Assembly: GCF_900120175.1 (NCBI RefSeq)
Contig: NZ_FQLF01000004.1
Span: 124,001 to 188,000 of the forward strand
Reading direction: 5' to 3'
Source: Oceanicoccus sp. KOV_DT_Chl
GTDB taxonomy: Bacteria; Pseudomonadota; Gammaproteobacteria; Pseudomonadales; Dasaniaceae
Length of the DNA: 64,000 bases
Part shown: positions 9,260 through 17,790 of the stretch, in pieces
How the letters are laid out: the number at the start of each line of letters is the position of its first letter
Numbering within the stretch: position 1 is the first letter of the stretch
Notes under the pieces: model-generated
What the model was told of the DNA's origin: nothing
Database searches by the model: none
What the model saw: the letters and a program-made list of their open reading frames with translations, nothing else
Position numbers and translations under genes: made by a program

Positions 9260-9640
9260 GTGGAAAACAAATCCTAAAGTTTGCGGAGGATTTGTGCAGC
9301 GCCGTGAGTACGGTTTTAGCTTGGGAGGAGGTAGTGCTTGCTTGTTAGGTTGGCCAATATAGTGAGTGGCATAAAACCATAATTTTAGTGTTATAGCCCG
9401 CAAAAAATAACGGTTTATTACTAAAAGGTGCGCTCTTTAAAAAACAGAAAAAACACACTCAATATTCCACCTTCTATTCTTCTGGTGGTAACAATCTCGC
9501 AATACTGCGGTGAAGCTGGTAATCGTTTGTCGATTACGTTGAGATCTTTAACTGGAAAGGCGCTTGTTTAAATTGCGCTGCCTTAGGCAGTTACTTTCGG
9601 TTTAGGCAAGTTTACTTCAATAAAAACTTGCGGAAACTTA
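9260..9640 (-). promoter_or_regulatory. Structured rne 5' leader (rne5-like candidate)
   Basis: This ~380-nt leader holds five clear inverted repeats: ACAAATCCT/AGGATTTGT (9267-9275/9287-9295), CCACC/GGTGG (9467-9471/9484-9488), GTAATCG/CGATTAC (9519-9525/9531-9537), CTGCC/GGCAG (9578-9582/9586-9590) and GCAAGTTT/AAACTTGC (9606-9613/9624-9631). The first contains the AGGA ribosome-binding site of rne in its 3' arm. E. coli rne has a leader of about 361 nt whose hairpins let RNase E limit its own mRNA. Equivalence here is inferred from position and structure, not from sequence identity. Confidence 0.6.
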
Positions 9641-10015
9641 TCGGTGCTTCACACGCTCTCAAATTTAAACTGTGTCAACGATGCTTGCGACATTTCGTCT
9701 GCATTGTTAAATAATTCACTTACTTTGCTAATCAATTCAGCAAGTGGTCTGACAATTTTTCTCTTGCACCCATTAGCGACAATGAAATTTTTAGTCGCGG
9801 TGCACCAACAACATTTTGTCGGAGGTATTTCCAAACATCTCGATTTCGATTACTGCTTTGTCGCCTATTTAATTCCTTAAAAGGGATATACAATTGCGCC
9901 TTTTACAGCACTCGACGGTTAGCATAATCAGCGAGGCGGAAACCATAGCCTGCAAAATGTGGCAGGAGTGTAACAGTATTTACTATGCGTATCAATTACT
10001 TAGCGAAGGTATTTA
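9641..10015. other. Divergent rne/rluC promoter region
   Basis: About 375 bp between the rne leader and rluC. It should contain the rne promoter (minus) and the rluC promoter (plus). I could not place a convincing -35/-10 pair for either. The only open frame here has no family resemblance and is rejected as a gene. Confidence 0.45.
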
Positions 10016-11008
10016 ATGACTGACTTGGAAGTAGGGAGTGGCAGTCCACAAAGTCAGGCTGAAAAATCAGCAGTCAGTTTCGTTGAGATTACCGATGCTC
10101 ATGCGGGCCAGCGAATTGATAACTTCCTTATTACCTATTTGAAAGGGGTTCCTAAATCAAGGGTTTACCGGATTCTACGCAAAGGTGAGGTGCGGGTTAA
10201 TAAGGGGCGAATCAAAGCTGAATACCGGCTATGTGAAGGCGATTTGATTAGAATTCCACCGATTCGAGTCTCTGAAGAGAAGCGCCCATTGGGAGTATCG
10301 GCTAGCTTGGGCAAGTTAATTCAAGCCTCTATTCTGTTTGAAGATGACCGGTTGCTGGTAGTTAACAAGCCCTCTGGTCTCGCAGTGCATGGTGGCAGTG
10401 GGATCTCACAGGGTTTAATTGAAGTCCTGCGGGTGATGCGGCCGGATGCTCGCTTTCTGGAGCTGGTTCACCGCCTGGATCGTGACACCTCTGGCTGCAT
10501 CATGGTGGCAAAAAAGCGCAGCATGCTGCGCTTCCTGCACGAGCAATTACGCAATGGCACAATTGATAAGCGCTATCTCGCCTTGGTTGCGGGTCGCTGG
10601 CCTAATCGGCGTAAGGTGGTCAATGCCCCGCTATTAAAGAATACCCTGCAATCCGGTGAAAGGATGGTGCATGTCTCGCCTGAAGGAAAACGCTCAGTAA
10701 CGGAGTTTGCGGTTATTTCGCGCTACCAGCAGGCAACCTTGGTGGAAGCAAAGCCGATTTCCGGTCGCACCCACCAAATAAGAGTGCATGCGTTGCATGT
10801 TGGCTACCCCTTGCTAGGTGATGATAAATACGGCGATCAGCAAGCGTGCAAGTTATTTAAAGAAAAAGGCTTGAAACGGCTATTTCTGCATGCGGCGAGC
10901 CTAAAAGTGCCCATGCCTGAGGAAGAGAAGCCGCTTGAGGTGTCTGCTGCGTTGAGTGCTGATCTTCAGTCACTGTTAGATTCCTTGGTAGACGAATCAC
11001 GATGCTGA
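10016..11008 (+). CDS. rluC: 23S rRNA pseudouridine synthase RluC
   Basis: A 330-residue RluA-family pseudouridine synthase that in E. coli modifies 23S rRNA positions 955, 2504 and 2580. An N-terminal S4 RNA-binding domain (about residues 30-85, RIDNFLITYLKGVPKSRVYR) precedes the catalytic domain. The latter has the signature HRLDRDTSG, with catalytic Asp155, followed by SGRTHQIRVH. The position divergent from rne is the conserved location of rluC. GAAGG precedes the ATG. The stop overlaps the start of the HAD gene by 7 nt, so the two are translationally coupled. Confidence 0.95.
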   Translation: MTDLEVGSGSPQSQAEKSAVSFVEITDAHAGQRIDNFLITYLKGVPKSRVYRILRKGEVRVNKGRIKAEYRLCEGDLIRIPPIRVSEEKRPLGVSASLGKLIQASILFEDDRLLVVNKPSGLAVHGGSGISQGLIEVLRVMRPDARFLELVHRLDRDTSGCIMVAKKRSMLRFLHEQLRNGTIDKRYLALVAGRWPNRRKVVNAPLLKNTLQSGERMVHVSPEGKRSVTEFAVISRYQQATLVEAKPISGRTHQIRVHALHVGYPLLGDDKYGDQQACKLFKEKGLKRLFLHAASLKVPMPEEEKPLEVSAALSADLQSLLDSLVDESRC

Positions 11009-11637
11009 TTATTTTTGATTGGGATGGCACATTAATCGATTCCACCGCTAAGATTATTGGCAGCATGCAGCTGGCTATTGCCGAGTTAGGTTTGCCGCCC
11101 ATAGCTGATGATGCAGTGAAAGGCATTATTGGTTTGGGCTTGCCCGAGGCTGTGGCTACCTTATACCCCGGCACTGATGTCGCCCGACTGGATCAGTTGC
11201 GCAGTAGTTATTCGCAGTATTTTATAGCGGCAGACCGGGTTCCGTGTCATTTTTATCCCGATGTTGAGAGGGTTCTTGATCACTTGCGGGATAAGGGGCA
11301 TCAGTTAGCTGTCGCTACTGGCAAAAGCCGCAACGGCTTAAATCGAGTATTGAGTAATTTACAATTGACGGATTATTTCGACGCTAGCCGCTGTGCTGAT
11401 GAGACGGCGTCTAAGCCTGACCCATTAATGTTGCACCAACTACTAGCAGAGCTGAATTATGACGCCGGTGCGGCAGTGATGGTAGGTGATACCGCTTTCG
11501 ACCTTGAAATGGCGGCCAATGCCGGAGTGGCGAGTGTCGGGGTGAGTTACGGTGCACATCCGGTCGATCGACTGCTGCTACATAAGCCGCGACGAATTAT
11601 TGATCGATTTGAGCAGTTACTCGAATGTATCGATTAG
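11002..11637 (+). CDS. HAD-superfamily phosphatase (Gph/PgmB-like)
   Basis: A 211-residue HAD hydrolase of subfamily IA. Motif I DWDGT supplies nucleophile Asp6 and acid Asp8. Motif II lies in the LAVATGKSR strand. Motif III/IV is the Lys in SKPDP with the acidic VGDTAFD. A cap domain occupies about residues 15-80. Such proteins dephosphorylate small phosphoesters such as phosphoglycolate; the substrate is not fixed by sequence. A HAD gene in this place after rluC is typical of Pseudomonas-type genomes. It overlaps rluC by 7 nt and its last 4 nt overlap the convergent maf gene. Confidence 0.87.
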   Translation: MLIIFDWDGTLIDSTAKIIGSMQLAIAELGLPPIADDAVKGIIGLGLPEAVATLYPGTDVARLDQLRSSYSQYFIAADRVPCHFYPDVERVLDHLRDKGHQLAVATGKSRNGLNRVLSNLQLTDYFDASRCADETASKPDPLMLHQLLAELNYDAGAAVMVGDTAFDLEMAANAGVASVGVSYGAHPVDRLLLHKPRRIIDRFEQLLECID

Positions 11638-12212
11638 ATAACCTCTAGCCCCTGGTTTTTGAGCAGATTAATTAATTGAATTAGCGGCAGGCCAATCAAA
11701 CTATTTGGGTCGTCACCTTCCAATCGCTCAAATAACGCGATTCCCAACCCCTCCATTTTAAAGCTACCTGCACAATCATAAGGCTGTTCAAGGCTAAGGT
11801 ATTTTCCGATGTTGGCAGCGGTGAGTGTCCGAAAGTGGACGGTGAATGTTTCAACAACGGACTGGATTTCATTGGTTTGGCTATTGAGTAGTGCAAGACC
11901 GGTATAAAAATGTACAGCGTTGCCGCTGCAGGCTGATAGTTGTTGATGGGCCCGTTGATAGTTACCAGGCTTATTGAGGATGGAGCCATTTGCTGACGCA
12001 ACTTGATCGGAGCCAATAATCAATGCATTGGGGTAGTGGGTGGCGACGGCTTGGGTTTTTTCGACGGCCAACCTGCAGGCAAGTTGCTGGGCGCTTTCAT
12101 CTATATGTGCAGATTCGTCAATGTCCGGGCTGAAATACTCAAAATCTAAACCCAGCCGAGTCAGTAGTTGGCGCCGATAGTCTGAGCTTGAGGCAAGGAT
12201 AATGGGAAGCAT
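11634..12212 (-). CDS. Maf/YceF-type nucleotide pyrophosphatase
   Basis: A 192-residue Maf-family protein: the N-terminal ILASSSDYRRQLL supplies the Ser and Arg signature, followed by the SPDIDES strand, IIGSDQVA (conserved Asp) and a C-terminal SFKMEGLGIALFERLEGDDPNSLIGLPL. YceF-type members hydrolyse 7-methyl-GTP and related noncanonical nucleotides. The neighbourhood next to yceD-rpmF agrees with the YceF subgroup. It is transcribed opposite to both neighbours and its stop overlaps that of the HAD gene by 4 nt, so no terminator can lie between them. Confidence 0.92.
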   Translation of the reverse strand: MLPIILASSSDYRRQLLTRLGLDFEYFSPDIDESAHIDESAQQLACRLAVEKTQAVATHYPNALIIGSDQVASANGSILNKPGNYQRAHQQLSACSGNAVHFYTGLALLNSQTNEIQSVVETFTVHFRTLTAANIGKYLSLEQPYDCAGSFKMEGLGIALFERLEGDDPNSLIGLPLIQLINLLKNQGLEVI

Positions 12213-12318
12213 GGAGTGAAATTAGCAGTTTTCGAGTCGTTCGGTAAGATAATTTATTAGTTTGGCCGGGAAATCACTGATTTTGCTACATAAAACCCCA
12301 TTTTACAGCTATTTCCCT

Positions 12319-12347
12319 TTGACAGTTCTGGTCTTCATCCCTATGAT
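12319..12347 (+). promoter_or_regulatory. Near-consensus sigma-70 promoter of the yceD-fab operon
   Basis: TTGACA (12319-12324), a 17-base spacer and TATGAT (12342-12347) form an almost perfect housekeeping promoter. Transcription should begin near 12352-12355, only about 2-5 bases before the yceD ATG at 12357, so the mRNA may be leaderless. Confidence 0.75.
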
Positions 12348-12356
12348 GGCGCGCTT

Positions 12357-12899
12357 ATGTTGACCACCCCTCTGCCAAGCGAAATTGATATCCGCAAACT
12401 GGTGGTAAAAGGTGCTGAAATTAGTGCGCAAGCCCCGGTTTCTTCACTGCCACGAGTTGCTGATCTATTGGCCGATGTTGAGGGTTCGCTGCAAGTTGAT
12501 CTGCAGTTTTACAAGGATGAAGGGCATTTTCGTCGTGTCGATGGGCAAGTCGCAGGGACTGTAAATGTTATTTGCCAGCGTTGTATGGAGCCGATGTCGG
12601 TTGCTGTAGATACCCGTTTTGAATTGGGTATTGTTTGGTCTGAAGAAGACGCGGAGCGGCTACCTAAATCACTTGAGCCATTGATTGTTGGTGAAGAGTT
12701 GGTTGATTTGGCTGATATAGTTTCCGAAGAGCTGATATTAAGTTTGCCTTTCGTAAATTATCATCCGGCAGCGGAATGTAAACAGACGGTTGGCTACAGC
12801 AGTGTCGACCCTAAAGTTGAAGCTGCAATTGCTAAAGCAGAGCAAAGTGAAAGGCCTAAACCTTTCGAAGTATTAAAGAATTTGAAGTTCGATAAATAA
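12357..12899 (+). CDS. yceD: YceD / DUF177 23S rRNA accumulation protein
   Basis: A 180-residue DUF177 protein. Two cysteines in VICQRCME and a later Cys in AECKQTV are the usual metal-like signature, and the tail RPKPFEVLKNLKFDK is typical. YceD is needed for normal 23S rRNA accumulation in E. coli and is the bacterial relative of a plant plastid factor. It is almost always immediately upstream of rpmF, as here (39 bp gap). The N-terminus PSEIDIRKLVVKG lines up with the family start, supporting ATG 12357 although no Shine-Dalgarno site precedes it; the promoter is only 9 bp upstream. Confidence 0.93.
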   Translation: MLTTPLPSEIDIRKLVVKGAEISAQAPVSSLPRVADLLADVEGSLQVDLQFYKDEGHFRRVDGQVAGTVNVICQRCMEPMSVAVDTRFELGIVWSEEDAERLPKSLEPLIVGEELVDLADIVSEELILSLPFVNYHPAAECKQTVGYSSVDPKVEAAIAKAEQSERPKPFEVLKNLKFDK

Positions 12900-12938
12900 A
12901 TCTTATCGAACAGTTAAGATCTAGAGGAGTATCAGGCA

Positions 12939-13121
12939 ATGGCCGTACAGAAGAGTAAAGTAACCCGTTCACGTCGCGGTCAGCGTCGTTCGCACGATTC
13001 ATTAACTGGACCAACTTTATCTGTTGATCCTACCAGTGGTGAAACTCACCGTCGTCATCACGTGTCAGCTGATGGATTTTACCGTGGTAAAAAAGTTGTT
13101 GATACGTCAAACGACGATTAA
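12939..13121 (+). CDS. rpmF: 50S ribosomal protein L32
   Basis: A 60-residue L32 beginning [20 protein letters not shown], with the downstream [10 protein letters not shown] and GFYRGKKVV segments typical of proteobacterial L32. It lacks zinc-binding cysteines, so it is of the C-minus type. AGAGGAG precedes the ATG. Its place between yceD and plsX ties ribosome production to phospholipid and fatty acid synthesis. Confidence 0.97.
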   Translation: MAVQKSKVTRSRRGQRRSHDSLTGPTLSVDPTSGETHRRHHVSADGFYRGKKVVDTSNDD

Positions 13122-13146
13122 GTTCGAGTCTATTCATATTGTATAA

Positions 13147-14160
13147 ATGGCTTCGCGCATCCGCATAGCTATTGACTGTATGGGCGGAGACTTAGGTCTC
13201 CGCGTTTCTATCCCCGCCGCAATTCAAGCGCAGTCCCTTTTTCCAGATCTTGATATCACTCTAGTCGGTGATGAGTCAGCTATCGCCTCAGTGTTAGGTC
13301 AGGCCAATTCTTCGTTTACTATTTTGCACGCGCCAGACGTTGTCGAAATGTCTGATAAGCCATCTCATGCGCTCAGGCGAAAGCCGCAATCTTCAATGCG
13401 CATGGCTATTGATTTGCTCGCCCAATCACAAGTTGATGCTGTAGTCAGTGCTGGCAATACCGGCGCGTTAATGGCGATTGGTTGTTTGGTATTGAAAACG
13501 TTGCCAGGGATTGAGCGGCCGGCTATTTGTTCGGCCTTGCCATCTCCTCTTGGGCATTGCCATTTATTGGACCTGGGGGCCAATGTTGATAGTAGTGCGG
13601 AACAGTTGGAACAATTTGCCATTATGGGTGCTGCCTTATCCTCTGTTGTTGATGGTATTGATGCGCCGCGTATCGCGTTGCTTAATATTGGCGAAGAGGC
13701 AATAAAAGGTAACGAGCAAGTTCAGCAAGCCGGCAAGCTTATTGATGTCAACGCCGGTTTGAATTATGTCGGCTTTGTTGAAGGTGATGCATTATTTAAA
13801 GGTGTCGCTGATGTGGTAGTCGCTGATGGTTTTGTGGGTAATGTCGCCCTTAAGGTTTGTGAGGGGACGGCTTTTCATATAGCCGATGTGGTGAAGCAAT
13901 ATTTTAATCAATCTTATGTGTCACGTTTAGCAGGATTAATTGCTAGCCCGGTACTTAAAAGAATTTTCCATCACCTTGATCCCGAGCAGTATAATGGCGC
14001 CAGTTTTTTGGGCTTGCAGGGCGTGGTCGTAAAAAGCCATGGTGCCAGTACTGAATTAGGTTTTGTGAATGCCATTGCCCGCGCCAGATTGGAAGTGAAA
14101 AGTAATTTAATAGCGGTGCTGAGCGAGCGTTTGGCGCAACTACATAATATCGATAAATAA
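13147..14160 (+). CDS. plsX: Phosphate acyltransferase PlsX
   Basis: A 337-residue PlsX that converts acyl-ACP to acyl-phosphate for membrane phospholipid synthesis. Family motifs: IAIDCMGGDLG at the start, VSAGNTGALMAIG, LDLGANVDS, LLNIGEEAIKGNE, VVADGFVGNVALK, and C-terminal GLQGVVVKSHGAS. It starts 25 bp after rpmF. No clear Shine-Dalgarno site precedes the ATG, so it may be coupled to upstream translation. The next gene is fabD, with no fabH between them, as in Pseudomonas and unlike E. coli. Confidence 0.96.
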   Translation: MASRIRIAIDCMGGDLGLRVSIPAAIQAQSLFPDLDITLVGDESAIASVLGQANSSFTILHAPDVVEMSDKPSHALRRKPQSSMRMAIDLLAQSQVDAVVSAGNTGALMAIGCLVLKTLPGIERPAICSALPSPLGHCHLLDLGANVDSSAEQLEQFAIMGAALSSVVDGIDAPRIALLNIGEEAIKGNEQVQQAGKLIDVNAGLNYVGFVEGDALFKGVADVVVADGFVGNVALKVCEGTAFHIADVVKQYFNQSYVSRLAGLIASPVLKRIFHHLDPEQYNGASFLGLQGVVVKSHGASTELGFVNAIARARLEVKSNLIAVLSERLAQLHNIDK

Positions 14161-14196
14161 ATAATACATTTTAATTAAGAATTCAGAGGAGTCATT

Positions 14197-15123
14197 ATGA
14201 CCGACCAATCACTAGCCTTTGTTTTTCCCGGTCAGGGGTCGCAGAAGGTCGGCATGCTTGCCGATATCGCCGAGCAATTTTCAATTGTTAAAGATACTTT
14301 TGCTGAGGCATCAGAGGCGCTGGGCTATGATGTTTGGGATTTAATCCAAAATGGTGAGCAGGAGCAATTAAATCTTACAGAAAGAACCCAGCCTTTATTA
14401 TTAACTTCCAGCGTTGCTTTGTGGCGGGTCTGGCAGCAGCAATCAGCAACTCAGCCAGCAATGCTGGCAGGACATAGTCTCGGTGAATTTTCTGCACTGG
14501 TGTGCGCAGGTAGTTTAGGTTTTGCCGATGCGGTTACTCTGGTGCGGGATCGTGGTCAGTTTATGCAAACGGCCGTGCCGGTAGGTGAGGGCGCCATGGC
14601 GGCGGTGTTAGGGTTGGACGATCATGTGATTATAGATATTTGTGCTGCTACTGGTGCTGAGGCAGTGAATTTTAATTCTCCTGGCCAAGTGGTTATTGCC
14701 GGTAAGGTTGCGGCTGTAGAGCAGGCTATCGAACAACTGAAGGAGGCGGGTGCAAAGCGTGCATTGCCATTACCTGTTAGCGCGCCTTTCCATACATCAT
14801 TGATGCGACCTGCAGGTGAGAAACTTGCGGAAAAAGTTGCCGCTTTAGATGTTAAGGCGCCATTAATTCCAGTAGTTCATAATGTTCATGCCCAAACCGA
14901 AGCTGACCCAGACAGAATTAAAGAACTATTAGTACAACAGATTTACAGCCCTGTAAAATGGACGGGCTGCGTACAAGCTATGGTTGCGGCGGGTGTAACA
15001 AAAACACTGGAGTGTGGTCCGGGTAAAGTCCTTAGTGGTTTGAGTAAGCGCATAGATCGATCAATATCCGCTTATAACATTGAAGAGCCGGCTGGATTGC
15101 AGCAGGCAGTAGCTGAATTATAA
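14197..15123 (+). CDS. fabD: Malonyl-CoA:ACP transacylase
   Basis: A 308-residue FabD that moves malonyl from CoA to acyl carrier protein, the entry step for fatty acid elongation. FPGQGSQ opens the protein; catalytic Ser94 sits in GHSLGE and His199 in APFHTSLM. The region around GECxP-like LECGPGKVL near the end is typical. A strong AGAGGAG precedes ATG 14197. It lies in the fab operon 36 bp after plsX and 21 bp before fabG. Confidence 0.97.
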   Translation: MTDQSLAFVFPGQGSQKVGMLADIAEQFSIVKDTFAEASEALGYDVWDLIQNGEQEQLNLTERTQPLLLTSSVALWRVWQQQSATQPAMLAGHSLGEFSALVCAGSLGFADAVTLVRDRGQFMQTAVPVGEGAMAAVLGLDDHVIIDICAATGAEAVNFNSPGQVVIAGKVAAVEQAIEQLKEAGAKRALPLPVSAPFHTSLMRPAGEKLAEKVAALDVKAPLIPVVHNVHAQTEADPDRIKELLVQQIYSPVKWTGCVQAMVAAGVTKTLECGPGKVLSGLSKRIDRSISAYNIEEPAGLQQAVAEL

Positions 15124-15144
15124 ATTGTTAGGGAGAGTAAAAGC

Positions 15145-15882
15145 ATGACAGAAAAAGTTGCATTAGTTACTGGTGCCAGCCGGGGTATTGGTCAGGCCAT
15201 TGCCAAGCAATTGGGTGCTAACGGTTTTATTGTGGTGGGTACGGCGACTACTGACAGAGGCGCGGCGAGTATTAGTGAGTATCTGGCCGCCGCAGGAATT
15301 ACTGGTGAAGGTATGGCGTTAAATGTAACAGATGCTGATTCTGTTGCCTCAGTAGTGAAAGCTGTTGGTGAAAAATATGCGGCGCCATTGGTATTGGTTA
15401 ACAATGCCGGGATCACCAAGGATAATATTTTAATGCGGATGAAAGATGAGGAGTGGGACGATGTGATTGGCACTAATCTCAGTTCAATCTATCGATTATC
15501 CAAAGCGTGCGTTCGTGGCATGACTAAAGCGCGGTGGGGACGCATCATTAATATCAGTTCTGTGGTGGGATCGATGGGTAATGCTGGTCAGTCCAACTAT
15601 GCGGCGACCAAGGCCGGTATGGAAGGTTATTCAAGAGCGTTGGCAAAAGAGTTAGGCTCACGAAGTATTACTGTTAACTCTGTTGCACCGGGTTTTATTG
15701 ATACTGATATGACAAAAGATTTGGCTGAGGACAATAAAAATTTGATGTTGGCGCAAATTCCATTGTCGCGATTAGGCCAGCCTGAAGAAATTGCAGCGGT
15801 TGTTGCATTTCTGGCAAGTGATGCAGCAGCTTATATTACAGGTGAAACCATTCATGTAAATGGCGGTATGTACATGGGTTAA
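15145..15882 (+). CDS. fabG: 3-oxoacyl-ACP reductase FabG
   Basis: A 245-residue NADPH-dependent beta-ketoacyl-ACP reductase of the SDR family. TGASRGIG near residue 9 binds NADPH; NNAG at 86-89, Ser138/139 in INISSV, Tyr152 and Lys156 in YAATK form the catalytic set. The C-terminus ITGETIHVNGGMYM is diagnostic of FabG. GGGAG precedes the ATG. It reduces 3-oxoacyl-ACP made by FabF/FabB, next to the carrier gene acpP. Confidence 0.97.
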   Translation: MTEKVALVTGASRGIGQAIAKQLGANGFIVVGTATTDRGAASISEYLAAAGITGEGMALNVTDADSVASVVKAVGEKYAAPLVLVNNAGITKDNILMRMKDEEWDDVIGTNLSSIYRLSKACVRGMTKARWGRIINISSVVGSMGNAGQSNYAATKAGMEGYSRALAKELGSRSITVNSVAPGFIDTDMTKDLAEDNKNLMLAQIPLSRLGQPEEIAAVVAFLASDAAAYITGETIHVNGGMYMG

Positions 15883-15937
15883 CTAACTGAAATATAAAGA
15901 TTTTTTATATTTTGAAGACTAATTTTATAAAACACTG

Positions 15938-15965
15938 TTACAAGCTGGATAAAATCGAGTAAAAT
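15938..15965 (+). promoter_or_regulatory. Candidate acpP promoter
   Basis: TTACAA (15938-15943), a 16-base spacer and TAAAAT (15960-15965) lie in the 215-bp fabG-acpP gap. A separate promoter suits the very high expression of acyl carrier protein. The leader would be about 125 nt. Confidence 0.5.
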
Positions 15966-16097
15966 GCCCGCCGAAATCCAACGGTAACTAATTCCGGTTT
16001 ATTTCATCCGTGTTTTTTGGAGTAAACTTTCAGCCAGTAAGCCGTATGGTTGAGGATGTACCATTTTTGTTTTCCATAACAGGAGTCGATAAAGACT

Positions 16098-16334
16098 ATG
16101 AGCAGCATTGAAGATCGCGTCAAAAAGATTGTCGCCGAGCAACTAGGTGTTAAAGAAGAAGAAGTACAGGCATCCGCCTCATTTGTTGAGGATTTAGGTG
16201 CTGACTCTTTAGATACCGTTGAATTGGTTATGGCTCTTGAAGAAGAATTTGAAACTGAAATTCCAGATGAAGAAGCCGAACTGATTACTACTGTTCAGTT
16301 AGCTATCGATTACATCAACAAGAACCTGGGTTAA
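16098..16334 (+). CDS. acpP: Acyl carrier protein
   Basis: A 78-residue acidic four-helix carrier that holds growing acyl chains on a 4'-phosphopantetheine arm. The attachment site is Ser37 in [11 protein letters not shown]. Flanking sequence ([24 protein letters not shown]) is very close to E. coli AcpP. AGGAG precedes the ATG. It is bounded by its own candidate promoter and by a terminator, so it can be made in excess of the other operon products. Confidence 0.98.
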   Translation: MSSIEDRVKKIVAEQLGVKEEEVQASASFVEDLGADSLDTVELVMALEEEFETEIPDEEAELITTVQLAIDYINKNLG

Positions 16335-16364
16335 TATCCAATCTGCTTTGCAGATGTCTTGTGT

Positions 16365-16394
16365 AAAAGCCGTTCTATCTAGAGCGGCTTTTTT
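16365..16394 (+). terminator. Intrinsic terminator after acpP
   Basis: AAAAGCCG(T)TCT pairs with AGA(G)CGGCTTTTTT around a short loop, and the stem runs into six T. It separates acpP from fabF. Confidence 0.8.
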
Positions 16395-16505
16395 CGTTTC
16401 AGTAGTTTCATTTTTTGCTTCGTAATTTTTGTTTTTAGTCAGTGCCTTGTGCATAATGCTCGTTAAATCCTAATAATGATTGAGCGTTTTTGAAGGGAGG
16501 TTGCG

Positions 16506-17747
16506 GTGTCAAAACGTAGAGTTGTAGTAACTGGTTTAGGTTTAGTCACGCCGTTGGGCAATGACGTTAAAAGTACCTGGGCTAATATACTTGACGGCAA
16601 AAGTGGCATTGGGCCACTCGACCATTTCGATGTTTCTGCTTACACCACTCGATTTGGAGGCTCGGTTAAAGACTTCGATATTAGTCCTTATATGTCACCA
16701 AAAGATGCCCGCAGGATGGATGTTTTTATCCAGTATGGTTTGGCTGCAGGGATTCAGGCTTTTGATGATTCCGGGGTCACCGTAACAGAAAGTAATGCGG
16801 GTCGTATTGGGGTGGCTATTGGCTCAGGAATTGGCGGGGTCAGTTATATTGAAAAAAATTACGACATCCTACTTAAGGATGGCCCGCGAAAAATATCTCC
16901 TTTCTTTGTTCCTGGCACAGTCATCAATATGGTGGCAGGAAACCTGTCTATCAAATATGGTTTACAAGGCCCCAATTTTGCTATTACCACAGCTTGTACC
17001 ACGGGGACCCATAATATTGGTCATGCGGCTAGAGTTATTGCTTACGGGGATGCGGATGTGATGGTTGCTGGCGGTGCAGAAATGTCATCAACCCCGTTAG
17101 GCTTGGGTGGTTTTGCAGCCGCAAGGGCATTGTCTACTCGTAACGATGATCCGCAGGCGGCCAGTCGTCCTTGGGATAAAGATCGAGATGGATTTGTACT
17201 GTCTGACGGTGCCGGCATGTTGGTGCTTGAGGAATATGAAATGGCAAAAGCACGCGGCGCTACTATTTATGCTGAACTTGTTGGCTTTGGTATGAGTGGC
17301 GATGCTTACCATATGACATCACCCCCTGAAGATGGGCGTGGTGCAGCGGCTGCAATGAGAAACGCGATTGCTGATGCGGGATTGGCCGCTGAAAATATTA
17401 ATTATATAAACGCTCATGGCACTTCTACTCAGGCGGGTGACGTGGCAGAAAGTCAGGCTATTGAATCAGTGTTGGGCGCTGCGGCAGAAAGCGTAGCGGT
17501 GAGTTCAACCAAGTCGATGATTGGCCATTTATTGGGTGCTGCTGGTGCTGTCGAGGCGGTGTTTTCAGTGCTAGCTATTCGTGATCAGGTAGCTCCCCCA
17601 ACTATTAATCTCGATAATCCGGATGAAGGCTGCAATTTAAATTACGTTCCGCATAATGCTCAACCAATGACAATAAATTATGCGCTATCAAACTCATTTG
17701 GTTTTGGTGGCACGAATGGTAGTTTGTTATTTGGGAAGATGGTTTAA
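16506..17747 (+). CDS. fabF: 3-oxoacyl-ACP synthase II (FabF)
   Basis: A 413-residue condensing enzyme that elongates acyl-ACP with malonyl-ACP. The thiolase fold shows catalytic Cys164 in [15 protein letters not shown] and the two histidines in NAHGTST and [11 protein letters not shown]. The C-terminus [13 protein letters not shown] is typical. The start codon is GTG 16506, fixed by the strong AGGGAGG just upstream and by the [11 protein letters not shown] start usual for FabF. One residue of the common TACTSG motif is Thr here, which is tolerated in the family. It is followed by pabC. Confidence 0.97.
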   Translation: MSKRRVVVTGLGLVTPLGNDVKSTWANILDGKSGIGPLDHFDVSAYTTRFGGSVKDFDISPYMSPKDARRMDVFIQYGLAAGIQAFDDSGVTVTESNAGRIGVAIGSGIGGVSYIEKNYDILLKDGPRKISPFFVPGTVINMVAGNLSIKYGLQGPNFAITTACTTGTHNIGHAARVIAYGDADVMVAGGAEMSSTPLGLGGFAAARALSTRNDDPQAASRPWDKDRDGFVLSDGAGMLVLEEYEMAKARGATIYAELVGFGMSGDAYHMTSPPEDGRGAAAAMRNAIADAGLAAENINYINAHGTSTQAGDVAESQAIESVLGAAAESVAVSSTKSMIGHLLGAAGAVEAVFSVLAIRDQVAPPTINLDNPDEGCNLNYVPHNAQPMTINYALSNSFGFGGTNGSLLFGKMV

Positions 17748-17790
17748 CCGGTGATGAAAACGCATTCGCGTTTGGGTTGGCATTAGCTTT

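Noticed and set aside
9644-9880. A 78-residue open frame on the plus strand between rne and rluC
   Set aside because: No ribosome-binding site, no recognisable family, composition unlike neighbouring genes, and it overlaps the region needed for the divergent promoters.
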